Positions 1 to 10,301 are shown, numbered from the stretch's first letter. The stretch is 64,000 nt of DNA from Holophaga sp. (GCA_016715205.1 JADKBC010000048.1:202411-266410), one strand, 5' to 3'. Program-made: numbers and translations. The notes: generated by a model not told the origin, from the sequence alone.

Positions 1-1413
1 ACGGCCCAGGAACCCTTTGCCCTGGAAGCCCGCCAATCCTTCCAGACCATCGCCCTGCCCTTTCCCGGCGAGCGCATGGGCCTGTATGGCCTGGAACTGA
101 TGCACGAGGGACCCACAGGTTTGGCCGCGGGCCTGGGCGGCTATGGGGCGATTACCGGCGTGCGCGGCGGGTTCATCACCCTGGGTGTGGCCGGTGCCTG
201 GCGGCCCAAACTGACCGAGCGACTGAGCCTGGACCTGGGCCTCTTCAGTGGCGGCGGCGGCGCAGGCCGGGCTGCGGTGGGCGGTGGATGGATGCTGGAA
301 GGTCACGGCGGGGTGGATTTGCGCCTGGATTGGGCCCGACTGGGCTTGGCCTATCAGCGCATCCGTTTCCCCAATGGCGATATTGATAGCCGTCAGTGGC
401 GGTTTTCCCTCGCCTTGCCCTTTTCGGCGCCCCGCCTGGACCCTGGCCCGTCCCTACCTGCCATGCCCTGGCGAGAAGTGGATCTGGCCACCACCCTGCT
501 CCATTTCGCCCCGAATTCCGGCGTGACCTACCTGGATGGTACCCCCCATTCCACAGGGGTAGGCTTGGTCGGGTTTTCCGCCAAAGGTACATTGCGTGGC
601 CCATGGTTCCTCAGCCTTGATCTGGCGGCAGCCCACAGCGGCGGCGCGGACGGCTACATGGAAGGATTGCTGGGCTTTGGCGCCCAGGCCAGGCTCGGCG
701 GGTGGCGCGTGCACGGACGGGTGGCCGGTGGCCCGGCCGGGGGTGGTCGCTTGGATGTGGGCGGCGGCATGGCGTGGAAATTGGCTGGGGGCCTCGAGCG
801 TGATCTCGCCGCTGGCGTCTACCTAGGCCTGGAAATGGGCAGCATCCACACGCCCGGCGCCAGTTTTCGAGCGAGCCTCACCCAATTAAGTCTCGGGCGG
901 CGCTTCCGATTGGCAGATTCCAAAGGCGTCGCTCCTGAACCCGGTTGGTCTCTGGAAAGCCTCGCCCTGCGCATCCGGGCGGGAGCGTCAGAACTTTCAC
1001 GCCCGCGGCGGGGGACCGGGCAGGACGGAATGCCTGTGCGCAGCCAGACCATGGCCCTGGATCTTGCCCTTTCGGAACATTGGTATGTGACCGGTCAAGC
1101 CGCTTTTGCCACCAGCGGCCGCGCAGGCGGCTGGGGCACGGGTCTGGTGGGCCTGGGCGTGGAAAGCCATCCCTTTGTCTATGGAACCCGCGCACTGGGC
1201 GAATTCCTGGTGGGCGCGGGCGGTGGTGGCGGGTTGGATAGCCGGGGTGGGGCGGTGATCCAAGCGGTGGTGGGCCTCGCCCAACCCTTGAGCCAAGCCT
1301 GGGAACTGCAGGTCCGAGGAGGCCAGCTCAAGAGCCTGCGCGGTGGCCTCAGTAGCCCCTTGCTTGAAATCGCCGTGAGCTGGCGCATGGGCTTTGCGTG
1401 TGTCGAACCTTAA
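1..1413 (+). CDS. Secreted or outer-membrane beta-rich protein, 5' end outside the window
   Basis: The frame is open from the first base, so this is the C-terminal 470 residues of a longer protein; the internal ATG at 76 is not a convincing start. The sequence is rich in glycine and in alternating hydrophobic/polar stretches ending in aromatic residues, as in outer-membrane beta-barrels. Two halves look loosely alike, each with Gly-rich strands followed by an arginine- and proline-rich linker (near residues 155 and 330). No recognisable catalytic motif is visible. The TAA stop abuts the stop of the convergent permease gene with no gap. Function unknown; the barrel idea is inference from composition only. 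Confidence 0.6.
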   Translation, partial: TAQEPFALEARQSFQTIALPFPGERMGLYGLELMHEGPTGLAAGLGGYGAITGVRGGFITLGVAGAWRPKLTERLSLDLGLFSGGGGAGRAAVGGGWMLEGHGGVDLRLDWARLGLAYQRIRFPNGDIDSRQWRFSLALPFSAPRLDPGPSLPAMPWREVDLATTLLHFAPNSGVTYLDGTPHSTGVGLVGFSAKGTLRGPWFLSLDLAAAHSGGADGYMEGLLGFGAQARLGGWRVHGRVAGGPAGGGRLDVGGGMAWKLAGGLERDLAAGVYLGLEMGSIHTPGASFRASLTQLSLGRRFRLADSKGVAPEPGWSLESLALRIRAGASELSRPRRGTGQDGMPVRSQTMALDLALSEHWYVTGQAAFATSGRAGGWGTGLVGLGVESHPFVYGTRALGEFLVGAGGGGGLDSRGGAVIQAVVGLAQPLSQAWELQVRGGQLKSLRGGLSSPLLEIAVSWRMGFACVEP

Positions 1414-2736
1414 TTACCGCATGGCCTCCATGGGCGAAAGCCGCATGGCCCGGAAGGCCGGATAAAGGCCAAACACCAAGGCTAATCCCAACGCCACGAT
1501 CCAGGCCGTAATCAAGCCGAACGTGTTCACCACAAGGCCCCAGGGGAAACTGGAAGAAAGCACTTTGCACAGGAATGAACCTGCCACGGTGCCCGCCAAG
1601 GCGCCCAAGGCTGCGAGCACTAAGGCTTCCAGCAGGAACTGCACAAAGATCTGCTGATCTGTGGCACCCATGGCCTTACGCAGCCCGATCTCATAGCGCC
1701 GATCGGAAAAGGAAATGAGCATCACGCTGAGAACGCCTACACCTCCGACCAGCAGCACCGTGGCCGCCAAGCTTTGCAGCACCACCTTCCAGCCCCAGAT
1801 CTGATCCTCGAACTGCTGATAGGCCCGCACCAATTCCGCCGCAAGGTCCGTGGTTTCCACATCATCGATGCCGTGATGGGCCTGTCTGGAGCGGGCCAAC
1901 AGCGCCGAGGTCACTTCGTTCAAATCCTTTTTGTGGGCCATTTTTACGTAGAGACGATCGAGAGCGTGCTTGGGATCCATGCGGTCCATGTAGGCTTCGA
2001 TGGGCATCAACAAGCCGTTGGCGTCGAGCCAGGTGTCATCGCTCATGATTTGGAGCGGCGCCAGTACTCCGATCACCTGAAAACTCTGACCGTCCACGCT
2101 TACATTGCGCCCCACCGGGTCAGTGCCGTTGAAGAGCTTGGCAGCCAGGCTGCCCCCCAGCACCACCACCGCACTGCGCCGTCGGGCATCATCATCCGTA
2201 AGGCCACGGCCACTGGCGATGGGGCGATTCTGCCAAGGGAAATATTCAGGGGTCACACCCGTGGCAAAGGTTCGTTCCAGCCCGGTGCCGATGCGGATGC
2301 TGGCGCTCTTGGTGGCCCTGGGTAAAAAGGCTTTCACCAGAGGATGGGGCGCGGCAAGGCGGGAAAGATCTTCGTACCGAAGCCCGGGGCTCATGGCAAA
2401 ACGCTTTTGCTCTTCGGTGGTCTCCGGGGCTTTCTGGCTGAGCTGAATCGTGCCGTCAAAGGAAAGTCCCTTGAAGCCCATGGAGACCTTGTCCACCACA
2501 CCATCCATGACGCTGGTCATCACCACCAGGGCAAATACGCCCAAGGTCAAGAGCGTCAAGGTCAGCAGGGAACGCAATTTGTGGGACCACAGTTCCCGCA
2601 GGCCACTGATGATCACTTCCCATAAAAGCCCCGCCCAGGCGAAGGATGAAATGGTTGCAATGCGTTTGTTGGTGCGGAGTTCAGGAGGAACCACCTGGAA
2701 CGCATCACGCGAAAGGGAAGCCGCGCTGTCACTCAT
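1414..2736 (-). CDS. MacB-like ABC transporter permease (second permease)
   Basis: This 440-residue protein has the MacB/FtsX-type layout: one membrane helix near residues 35-55 (after WSHKLRSLLTL), a large periplasmic MacB core domain, then three helices in the last 130 residues, with the typical DRRYEIGLRKAMGA motif before them and SPMEAMR at the C-terminus. The ATG at 2736 overlaps the stop of the upstream permease by 8 bases (ATGAGTGA), which fixes the start and implies translational coupling. It is the last gene of the adaptor-ATPase-permease-permease operon. Such systems export peptides, antibiotics or lipoproteins; the substrate cannot be told from sequence. Confidence 0.9.
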   Translation of the reverse strand: MSDSAASLSRDAFQVVPPELRTNKRIATISSFAWAGLLWEVIISGLRELWSHKLRSLLTLTLLTLGVFALVVMTSVMDGVVDKVSMGFKGLSFDGTIQLSQKAPETTEEQKRFAMSPGLRYEDLSRLAAPHPLVKAFLPRATKSASIRIGTGLERTFATGVTPEYFPWQNRPIASGRGLTDDDARRRSAVVVLGGSLAAKLFNGTDPVGRNVSVDGQSFQVIGVLAPLQIMSDDTWLDANGLLMPIEAYMDRMDPKHALDRLYVKMAHKKDLNEVTSALLARSRQAHHGIDDVETTDLAAELVRAYQQFEDQIWGWKVVLQSLAATVLLVGGVGVLSVMLISFSDRRYEIGLRKAMGATDQQIFVQFLLEALVLAALGALAGTVAGSFLCKVLSSSFPWGLVVNTFGLITAWIVALGLALVFGLYPAFRAMRLSPMEAMR

Positions 2737-3982
2737 AATGCAAAGCCTCCATCGGAGACAACTTCGAGGCCTTTCGCGCGGGATAGAGGGCGAACAGGAA
2801 TCCGAACACCGTGGCCATGACATAGGCCCAGGCAAAACTGGCGAAGCTCATGGCCAAGGGCACGCCCAGGATGCGGGTGATCCCCCAGGAGAACGCAACC
2901 CCAAGACCCAGACCCACGAAGCCGCCCAAGGCGGTCAGCAGCAAAGCCTCAGTCATGAAGCCCTTGAAGATCTCCGCACCGGGTGCACCGATGGCCATCT
3001 TGATGCCCACTTCCCGCACCCGTTCCTTCAGGCCCGCCAACTGGATATTCACGTTGACCAAGCCGCCTCCCAACAAGGCCAGCACGCCGCTCAACATGAA
3101 GATCATATTGTAGGCCTCGCCGTTGTTATCCCGTTTGCGGATGCGTGCCTGCACATCGTCCAAACGGAAATCATCTTCCAGCCGGTGATTGGGCTTGATG
3201 ATGCTGCGCAGGGCCTGGGTGAAGGCTGGCATGGCGTCAATTTTTGGCAAACGATAGGTGATCCGATCCAAGCGCCCGTGAACATCGCCCTGGATGCGCC
3301 GCTGTACCAAACTGGAGGGCACTGCGATCACGCGGTTCTGACGTCGGAACATGTTGTGCCGACCCTCCGTTTTGCTGAACTTGAAAAAGCGTTCCCGCAG
3401 CACGCCCACCACCTGGACGGGGGTGTCCCCCACGCGGATCGTGGCGCCCAGGGCATTGCCCGAGGGAAAGAAGGTCTCCACGGCCTCGCTCCCGAGCATG
3501 ACCACCGGTGCGGCCGTGTCGAGATCTTGGGTGGATAGCCCCCGCCCCTGGGCAACTTCGTAGCCCTCCATGGCGAGGAAATCACCGCCAACCCCACTAA
3601 CAGAACGTTCCTGATCCGCGAAGGCCGAGCGCACCCGGGCACGCATGCCCTTCACCATGGAGATCCCCTGGACTTCTTCCGCCTTCACATGCTCGGTGTC
3701 ATCGCGGTCTTCCTGGCGCAGGCCAAGGTTGGCAGCGCGCAGGGCGGTGGGTTTGCCTTCGGAAGCCACGGGATTGTTCTGCACGGTGAGCTTGTCCAGG
3801 CCGCCGAGCTTCACATACAGCTGCTCACTGCGCTGCCGCATGGAATCCGTGATGGAAAAGCCGCCCAGCACAGAGGCCACACCAAGCATGACGCCGAGAC
3901 TCTGCAGGGTGGCACGGCCAAGATTTTCGCGGATCTCGGTCCAGGCTTCGAAAACACGTTCGCGCAGAATGCCCCGACTCAT
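2729..3982 (-). CDS. MacB-like ABC transporter permease (first permease)
   Basis: The 417-residue protein has an N-terminal membrane helix (around LQSLGVMLGVASVLGG), a MacB-type periplasmic core of about 230 residues and three C-terminal helices, preceded by REVGIKMAIGAPGAEI and ending in a SPMEALHYE tail. Both permeases lack their own ATPase, unlike E. coli MacB, where ATPase and permease are fused. Its start overlaps the end of the ATPase gene by 4 bases and its stop overlaps the next permease, so the three are clearly co-translated. Two different half-permeases suggest a heterodimeric transporter driven by the single ATPase; that is inference. Confidence 0.9.
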   Translation of the reverse strand: MSRGILRERVFEAWTEIRENLGRATLQSLGVMLGVASVLGGFSITDSMRQRSEQLYVKLGGLDKLTVQNNPVASEGKPTALRAANLGLRQEDRDDTEHVKAEEVQGISMVKGMRARVRSAFADQERSVSGVGGDFLAMEGYEVAQGRGLSTQDLDTAAPVVMLGSEAVETFFPSGNALGATIRVGDTPVQVVGVLRERFFKFSKTEGRHNMFRRQNRVIAVPSSLVQRRIQGDVHGRLDRITYRLPKIDAMPAFTQALRSIIKPNHRLEDDFRLDDVQARIRKRDNNGEAYNMIFMLSGVLALLGGGLVNVNIQLAGLKERVREVGIKMAIGAPGAEIFKGFMTEALLLTALGGFVGLGLGVAFSWGITRILGVPLAMSFASFAWAYVMATVFGFLFALYPARKASKLSPMEALHYE

Positions 3983-4665
3983 GGATTGGCCTCGTTGCGA
4001 GCGATGAGACCATCCGAAATTTCCACCCGACGGCGGGCCTGGGCCGCGATACCGAGATCATGTGTCACGAGGATCACGGTATTGCCAGCGGCATTGAGCT
4101 CGCCGAAGAGCTCCAGGATTTCCGCGCCGGTTTTGGAATCCAACGCGCCAGTGGGCTCGTCGGCCAGCAGCAGCGCAGGGCCCGCCGCCAGGGACCGCGC
4201 AATGGACACCCGCTGTTTCTGACCTCCGGATAGCTCACCCGGGAGCTTCATGGCCTTTTCGGGAATGCCCACCTGCTCCAGCAGATGCAGCGCGCGCTCC
4301 CGGCGTTCCTTGCGACCGATGCCACCGTAAAGCAGCGGCAGTTCAATATTGCGCAGTACCGAGGCCTTGGGCAGCAAGTTGTAGGCCTGGAAGATGAACC
4401 CGATTTTGCGGTTGCGGATGACGGCCAATTCCCGGCCGGAAAGGCCCTGTACTTCTTCCCCATCCAAGGTGTAGGTGCCACCGGTGGGTCGATCCAGGCA
4501 GCCCAAAATGGCCATCAACGTGGATTTCCCGGAGCCACTGGGACCAATGAGTGCCACGAATTCTCCGGGTTCCACATCGAGGTCGATGCCCCGCAACGCG
4601 TGCACGGCGGTGCCGTTGCTGCCGAAGGTCTTGGTGATGCCGCGGGTTTGAATGACGGGATGCAT
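3979..4665 (-). CDS. ABC transporter ATP-binding protein (MacB/LolD type)
   Basis: This 228-residue ATPase carries all the family landmarks: Walker A GPSGSGKS, Q-loop in FIFQAYNLLP, signature LSGGQKQRVSIARSL, Walker B LLLADEPTGALD and a switch histidine in LVTHD. The length and the ADEPTGALD motif fit the LolD/MacB subfamily that powers mechanotransmission-type permeases instead of channel-type exporters. AGGAG precedes the ATG at 4665. It lies between the periplasmic adaptor gene (66-base gap) and the two permease genes (4-base overlap), so it is the cytoplasmic motor for both. Confidence 0.95.
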   Translation of the reverse strand: MHPVIQTRGITKTFGSNGTAVHALRGIDLDVEPGEFVALIGPSGSGKSTLMAILGCLDRPTGGTYTLDGEEVQGLSGRELAVIRNRKIGFIFQAYNLLPKASVLRNIELPLLYGGIGRKERRERALHLLEQVGIPEKAMKLPGELSGGQKQRVSIARSLAAGPALLLADEPTGALDSKTGAEILELFGELNAAGNTVILVTHDLGIAAQARRRVEISDGLIARNEANP

Positions 4666-4730
4666 GGAACTCTCCTGGGATGGGGACGCGGGTCGCGGTT
4701 CAAGGCCTGGGCAACCAAGCCTCCGCGCTT

Positions 4731-5945
4731 CTACATGTCCTCGTCCTTTTCGACCTTCTTGCGGGTGGGATCTTCGAGGCAGACCTGATCGCCTTCGCCG
4801 AGCCCCGACAGCACTTCCACTCGCTCCAGGGTCGCCAGACCAGCCTTGACCGTGACGGGCTCGAAGAACTCCTTCCAGTGCTCGGAAAGCCAGGTGAATT
4901 TGCCCCGACCGCCCAGGGCTTCCTTCGCCTGCTTGAAACCTTCTGGCTTGAGATCCTTCTTCAGCCGATACACCACGGTTTGGCCATCTTTCCGATGCAA
5001 GGCTTCCAGGGGAATGGACAGGGCCTTGGCCCTGCGTTCGCCCAGGATTTCCACATTGGCGCTCATGCCGGTACGGAAAGCTTCCGTGAGCTCATCCAGC
5101 GCCACTTCAACCTCAAAGACCTTAATCTTGTCGGCCAACTTGGCGGCAGGAGCCACAAAGCGCACCTTGCCGGTGAAGGTCCGCTGAGGATAGGCATCCA
5201 GGTTCACGCGAACGGCCTGACCTACCTGCACCTTGGCGATATCCACTTCATTCAAATTCACCCGGATGATCAGGCTCTTCAGATCGGCCACGGTGAATAC
5301 CACGGTGCCCGCGCTGAAGCTTGAAACACCGCTAGTGATGGTGTCGCCCAGTTCCACGCCCTTCTTGATTACCACACCATTCATGGGCGCGGTGACGCGG
5401 GCACGCTGGCTGGTGGCGTTGCCGCTGATGGGAATGCCCCGGTCTTCCACGATCTGGTAGCGCGTTTCGGCGGACTTGAAGGATTCTTCCGCCAGATCCC
5501 GCGAGGTTTTAGCCCCACGGTAGGCCTGTTCGGAAATCAGGCCCTCCTTGAAGAGCGAAGCCTGTTGCGCGAAATCCCGTTCCGCGTTTTTGAAACTGAC
5601 CCGGGCCTGAGAGAGGCTGCCCTTCACATCGGACAGGGTCTGGGCCTGGTTTACGTCTGGCTCTACTTCGGCCAGCACCTCACCGGCCTTCACCACGGCG
5701 CCTTCTCTTACCTTCAGGCCCACCACTTTGCCACTGACGGTGCTTTTGACATCGACCTTGGTGACCGGATCCACGGCGCCCACCTCGCGCACGCTGATCT
5801 GCAGGTCCTCCTGCTGCACCTTGCCGAGGCGGAAGGGGGTTTCGGGTTCACCGCCCTTGCTGGATTTGCCGCCCTTGCTGGCCGCCACCAGCGCCGCCAC
5901 CAACAGAATGCTGGAGGCACCCAGGATCCACCATCGTTTCTTCAT
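4731..5945 (-). CDS. HlyD/MacA-family periplasmic adaptor
   Basis: This 404-residue protein opens with a signal anchor (KKRWWILGASSILLVAALVAA) and then shows the membrane-fusion-protein order: a lipoyl half-domain (VSGKVVGLKVREGAVVKAGEVL), a coiled-coil hairpin around residues 105-175, the second lipoyl half (VTAPMNGVVIKKGVELGD), then beta-barrel and membrane-proximal domains. It would link the inner-membrane ABC permeases to an outer-membrane TolC-type channel, which is not encoded in this window. AGGAG precedes the ATG. It is the first gene of the four-gene operon and is transcribed away from valS, so the 320-base gap upstream should hold both promoters. Confidence 0.92.
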   Translation of the reverse strand: MKKRWWILGASSILLVAALVAASKGGKSSKGGEPETPFRLGKVQQEDLQISVREVGAVDPVTKVDVKSTVSGKVVGLKVREGAVVKAGEVLAEVEPDVNQAQTLSDVKGSLSQARVSFKNAERDFAQQASLFKEGLISEQAYRGAKTSRDLAEESFKSAETRYQIVEDRGIPISGNATSQRARVTAPMNGVVIKKGVELGDTITSGVSSFSAGTVVFTVADLKSLIIRVNLNEVDIAKVQVGQAVRVNLDAYPQRTFTGKVRFVAPAAKLADKIKVFEVEVALDELTEAFRTGMSANVEILGERRAKALSIPLEALHRKDGQTVVYRLKKDLKPEGFKQAKEALGGRGKFTWLSEHWKEFFEPVTVKAGLATLERVEVLSGLGEGDQVCLEDPTRKKVEKDEDM

Positions 5946-6266
5946 GGAAACTCCTGCTTAGAAAGAATTCGAGCCCGTCGATGAAAAGCCTTACGGGGGG
6001 AAGCATGGCGCCGTTTAGAGGGGGTTGCCCCCACCATTCGGTCATTTCGGCACTGGGACCGGTGAATGGTGGTTACTTACCGGCGAGGCCAGAAAGAAGC
6101 ACTGATCACCACCAAACCGCCGCGGCCCGCCCGCCCCGGCCCCCCCCTGTTTTTCTCTTTCTTCCACCCACCATGGAACCAGCTCCGTTCGCCCGGTAGA
6201 CTGGTGGATTGGATTCGGGCATTTCCTCGCCCGTAATGACCTGCTTTCTTTTTTCCAGGATTCCGC
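5946..6266. promoter_or_regulatory. Divergent intergenic region between adaptor operon and valS
   Basis: This 321-base gap separates two divergently transcribed units and should carry both promoters. I see a C-rich tract at about 6128-6148 followed by a pyrimidine run, and short inverted repeats around 6033-6073 (CACCATTCGG / CCGGTGAATGGTGG). I found no convincing T-box leader for the downstream valyl-tRNA synthetase, and no clear -35/-10 pair. There is no supportable gene in it. Confidence 0.4.
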
Positions 6267-8886
6267 ATGCGCGATATGGATAAGGCCTTTGATTTCAGAG
6301 CCGCCCAAACCCGGTGGTACGAAAAATGGGAATCCTCCAAGATCTTCGAGGCCCAGCCCAAGAGTGAGAAACGGCCCTGGTCCATCGTGATCCCGCCGCC
6401 CAATATCACTGGCAATCTGCACATGGGCCATGCGCTGGTCTTCACGCTGCACGATGTGCTCACCCGCTTCAAGCGGGCTCAGGGCTTCGATGCCCTGTGG
6501 GTGCCGGGTGTGGACCACGCAGGCATCGCCACCCAGATGGTGGTTGAGCGCAAGCTGAAGGCCGAAAACCGGCAAGACTCGCCACGACCTCACCCGGGAG
6601 GAATTCCTGGAAAAGCTCTGGAGCTGGAAGGACCAGAATCAGGGCGATATCGAGAATCAGCTGCGCCGCATGGGTGCCAGCGTGGACTGGAGCAGGAAAC
6701 GCTTCACCATGGACCCCGATCTCAACAAGGCCGTGCGCAAGGTTTTCGTGGAGGCCTACAAGGAAGGGCGCATCTACAAGGGCCCCCGCATGATCCAGTG
6801 GGATCCTGCAAGCCAGACGGCCCTGTCGGACCTCGAAGTGAAATACGTGGAGAAGCAGGGCAAGCTCTGGCACCTGCGCTATCCCTTCGCCGATGGCAGT
6901 GGCTACCTGGTGGTGGCCACCACGCGGCCTGAAACCATGCTGGGCGATACCGGCGTGGCGGTCCATCCCGAGGATGAGCGTTACCAGCATCTCCTGGGCA
7001 AAAGCATCAAGCTGCCCCTCACCAACCGCGAGATCCCCGTGGTGGCCGATGCATTCGTGGATCCCAAGTTCGGCACGGGCTGCGTAAAACTCACCCCCGC
7101 CCATGATCCCAATGATCATGCTGCGGGCAAGCGCCTGGACCTGAAGAGCATCACGGTCATTGGCTTCGACGCCAAGATGACCCTGGCAGCCGGCGATAAA
7201 TACGCGGGCATGGATCGCTTCGAATGCCGCAAGGCCGTTCTGGCGGATCTGGAAGAACTGGATCTCATCGAGAAGATTGAGGATTACACCCACCAGGTTT
7301 CGGTTTCGGACCGCAGCGGCGCTGTGCTGGAACCCCTGGTTTCCACCCAGTGGTTCATGGATGTGAAGGATGCCGCGCAATCCAGCCTGGAGGCCGTACG
7401 CACAGGCATGATCCGGTTCACACCCCAGCACTGGGAAAACGTGTGGGAGCACTGGCTCACCAACATCCAGGACTGGTGCATCAGCCGCCAGTTGGTATGG
7501 GGCCATCGCATTCCTGCCTTCACCTGCAACAATTGCGGCCACCTGGCGGTGGAAGTTGATCAGCCCGCCATGTGCCCCCACTGCGGAAGCATCCAGTTCA
7601 CCCAGGATCCCGACACACTGGACACCTGGTTCTCCTCCGCCCTCTGGCCCTTCAGCGTGTTCGGCTGGCCCGAAGAAACCGAAGACCTCAAACGCTATTA
7701 CCCCACCGATGTGCTCATCACCGGCTACGACATCCTGTTCTTCTGGGTGGCGCGCATGGTGATGGCTGGGCTCACGCAAACGGAGGACGTTCCCTTCCGT
7801 CAGGTTTACTTCAACGCCCTGGTGCGCGATGCCCACGGGCAGAAAATGTCCAAGACCAAGGGCAATGTGGTGGATCCCATCCTCACCATGGAGGAGTTCG
7901 GCACCGACGCCCTGCGCTTCAGCCTCGCCATCATGGCGGCACCAGGCACGGATATCTCACTCTCGGATAGCCGCCTGGAAGACAGCCGCAATTTCTGCAA
8001 CAAACTCTGGAATGCCGCCCGCTTCGTGCAGATGAACCTCACGGATGATGTGACCCTGGCCATCACGCCGGAATTAGGCGAAGCCGAATACTGGATGGCC
8101 CGCCGACTCCGCGAGGATCTGGCCCGCGTGACTGAAGCCATCGAAACCTTCCGCTTCCATGAGGCCGCTGAAATTCTCTACCACTTGGTTTGGGATGATT
8201 TCTGCGCCACCTACATCGAGTTGGCCAAGGTCACCCTGCAGAATGGCACCCAGGCCCAGAAGGCCGCCATCCTGCATTTCCTCGACATCCTGCTCCGCGC
8301 CCTGCATCCCTTTGTGCCCTTCCTTACCGAAGAAATCCACGAAGCCGTCATGCTCGGGCGCCTAACAGACGGTGAACCCGACTTGCTGGCCGCCCGCTCC
8401 TGGCCCACGGAAGCCGCCATTCTGACCAAGGACGGCGGCACGCCTGAGTTGGTGCCCCTGCTCCAGGAAGTGCTCAGCAACCTCCGCCGCCTGAAGAAGG
8501 ACAACGGCATCGATGAAGCCAAACGGGTGCCCGCCTTCTGCACGGCAAAGATGCTGGAACCCTTCGCCGATGCACTGAAGGCCCTGGCCAAACTGGAAAG
8601 CCTCACCTTCACGGAAGGCGACCTGTCCGGTCCCACCCGGGCTGTGGCGGTAGTCACCGGCGGCACCGCCGCGCTGGAACTGGCGGGCGTCAAGGATCCC
8701 GCTGCAGAAAAAGCCAAGTTGGAAAAGGAGCGCGACAAGCTGACCAAGGAACTGGAAGGCCTACGCAGCCGCCTTTCCAACGAAAGCTTCCTCGCCAAAG
8801 CCCCCGCCGAAGCGGTGGAAACCCAGCGCGCCCAGGCCGCCGAGAAGGAAGCACGATTGGCGCAGGTGACGGCATTGTTGGGATAA
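6267..8886 (+). CDS. valS: Valyl-tRNA synthetase, interrupted by a single-base frameshift near 6570
   Basis: Class I aminoacyl-tRNA synthetase charging tRNA-Val. The first part (6267 to about 6569) has the HIGH-type motif in GNLHMGHAL; the rest has KMSKT, editing-domain sequence, the WYFS-type zinc-ribbon-like stretch CNNCGHL...CPHCGS, and the C-terminal coiled-coil arm ending in TALLG. The two parts are in different frames. Removing one C from the CC at 6569-6570 restores an unbroken 872-residue protein, reading AENGKTRHDLTREEF across the junction, which is normal ValRS length. As written the first frame stops at 6932. valS is essential, so a sequencing or assembly error is most likely. A hairpin at 8889-8908 follows the stop. 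Confidence 0.95.
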
Positions 8887-8888
8887 AC

Positions 8889-8908
8889 AGTGCCAAAAGA
8901 CGGGCACT
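8889..8908 (+). terminator. Probable terminator after valS
   Basis: Perfect 6-bp arms AGTGCC / GGCACT around an 8-base loop lie 3 bases after the valS stop. A run of seven T follows some 15 bases later, so the T-tract is not tightly placed and the call is moderate. Confidence 0.45.
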
Positions 8909-9045
8909 AATAAAGAGTCATGGTTTTTTTCAAAGGCAGTTGAAGGTTTTGAAAAAGATCTTCCCCCATGACGCTCCCGTGACGCTCGGGGTAACGCACT
9001 CGGGAATGCTGAAGCCACTTCCTCATTTCCAGCCTGGAGCGCCCC

Positions 9046-10209
9046 ATGTCCGAACGGAACCTTCGTTCCTCAGCTTGCCTTGGCTTTACAGCCCTTCTCC
9101 TGGCGTCGTTGGCTGCCTGTAAACGCCCTGAGTCCGCTCCGCTTCAGCCACGGGCCGAGTGGGAGCAGGCCGCCACCCAAGCCAGCGACAAGGGCGCACG
9201 CAGCCTCCAGGAAACCCGTCAGGCGGACTATCGTGAAGGTTTTCGCAATGGCGCCGCCATGGTTCGCGCCGCACTGGAAGTGGGGCAGCGGCCCTATCTG
9301 TTGCGGCTGGGCACCAGCCCCGCCACCGTGCGACCTCTGGGCGCGCTGCCGCCTGGTTTTGAAATCGAGGAAGCGCCCTTGGCCTCGGAACTGGATCCTG
9401 AGACCGGGCTCGAAATTCGGTTCGTGCAGGGTGACCTGAGCATGGCCTTTTCTCGGGGGCAGATTGAAGGCTTTGCCTGGGCCCTGGAACGGGATCGGGC
9501 CCGCTTGATCAAACCCCGCCTTCGCCCGGCCCTTCCTCGGAATTGGGAAACCTGGAATGAGACCGCGCCCAGCCAAAGACTTTCGGCGGAAGGCGGCACT
9601 GCCCTGATCCAGCGCATTCCGGGCGGCTTGCTCTGGCAGAGCCAGCAGCTGGGTTTCCCCATCCTGCGCCGCTGGCGAATGTGGTCCGACCAGAACGCCA
9701 TTCGTGCGGCAGCCCTGGGCCCCGATTGTCTGTGGGTGGAAACCGTCCGCGGGGAATTGGCAGCGGTGGATCTGGAAACCGGCGTGATCCGCGAAGTGCT
9801 GCCGACCTCGGCCCGGAGCACCCTGCCCACAGGCCAGGAACTCCGGCAGCAGGCCAAGCGCGAGGAGGCCGAACAGCACAGCTACCGCCAGGGCCTGTTA
9901 AAGCGGGCGGAAGCGGGCGATGGCAAGGCCATGCTGTCCCTAGCCCATAACTACCGGGCCAGCCTCCTTCCCCGCGATGCCGACTTGGCCCTGCATTGGT
10001 ATCAAAAGGCCGCGGAGGCGGGCGAACCCGAAGCCATGCTCCAAGTGGCCATGCGCCATCTGGAGGAGGGTTCGCCCCTCCGCGACCTGAAAGCCGCCAG
10101 GGCCTTGATCGAAAAGGCCGCCAAGGCCGGCAACGCCGAAGCGCAAACCTACCTGGAATTGCTGGCCCGGTCGGAAGGACCGGAAACCGCACCGCCCAAG
10201 CACCCTTGA
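9046..10209 (+). CDS. Lipoprotein with C-terminal Sel1-like repeats
   Basis: A 387-residue protein with a lipoprotein signal peptide (lipobox LAAC, Cys25) and GGAG placed before the ATG. The middle, residues 60-270, is unrecognised. The C-terminal part (about residues 285-375) holds two to three Sel1-like repeats, seen as AEAGDGKAMLSLAHNYR, YQKAAEAGEPEAMLQVAMRHLEEG and EKAAKAGNAEAQTYLELL. These alpha-helical repeats mediate protein-protein contacts in the periplasm or at the membrane. There are no operon partners close enough to suggest a pathway. Function unknown beyond a likely envelope scaffold. Confidence 0.8.
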   Translation: MSERNLRSSACLGFTALLLASLAACKRPESAPLQPRAEWEQAATQASDKGARSLQETRQADYREGFRNGAAMVRAALEVGQRPYLLRLGTSPATVRPLGALPPGFEIEEAPLASELDPETGLEIRFVQGDLSMAFSRGQIEGFAWALERDRARLIKPRLRPALPRNWETWNETAPSQRLSAEGGTALIQRIPGGLLWQSQQLGFPILRRWRMWSDQNAIRAAALGPDCLWVETVRGELAAVDLETGVIREVLPTSARSTLPTGQELRQQAKREEAEQHSYRQGLLKRAEAGDGKAMLSLAHNYRASLLPRDADLALHWYQKAAEAGEPEAMLQVAMRHLEEGSPLRDLKAARALIEKAAKAGNAEAQTYLELLARSEGPETAPPKHP

Positions 10210-10301
10210 TTCCCCCTGAATTGTCAGCCAAAACACCTAAATGGCTTATTCCAACGGCAAATCATTGTGCTAGGCTTCCGGGCAAACCACCCGGAGGTCC
10301 C

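Noticed and set aside
5946..6266. T-box leader for valS
   Set aside because: No specifier loop, no TGGN-type antiterminator bulge and no terminator stem could be recognised.
6560..6580. Programmed frameshift in valS
   Set aside because: No slippery heptamer, stop codon at the shift or pseudoknot is visible, and ValRS is not known to use one.
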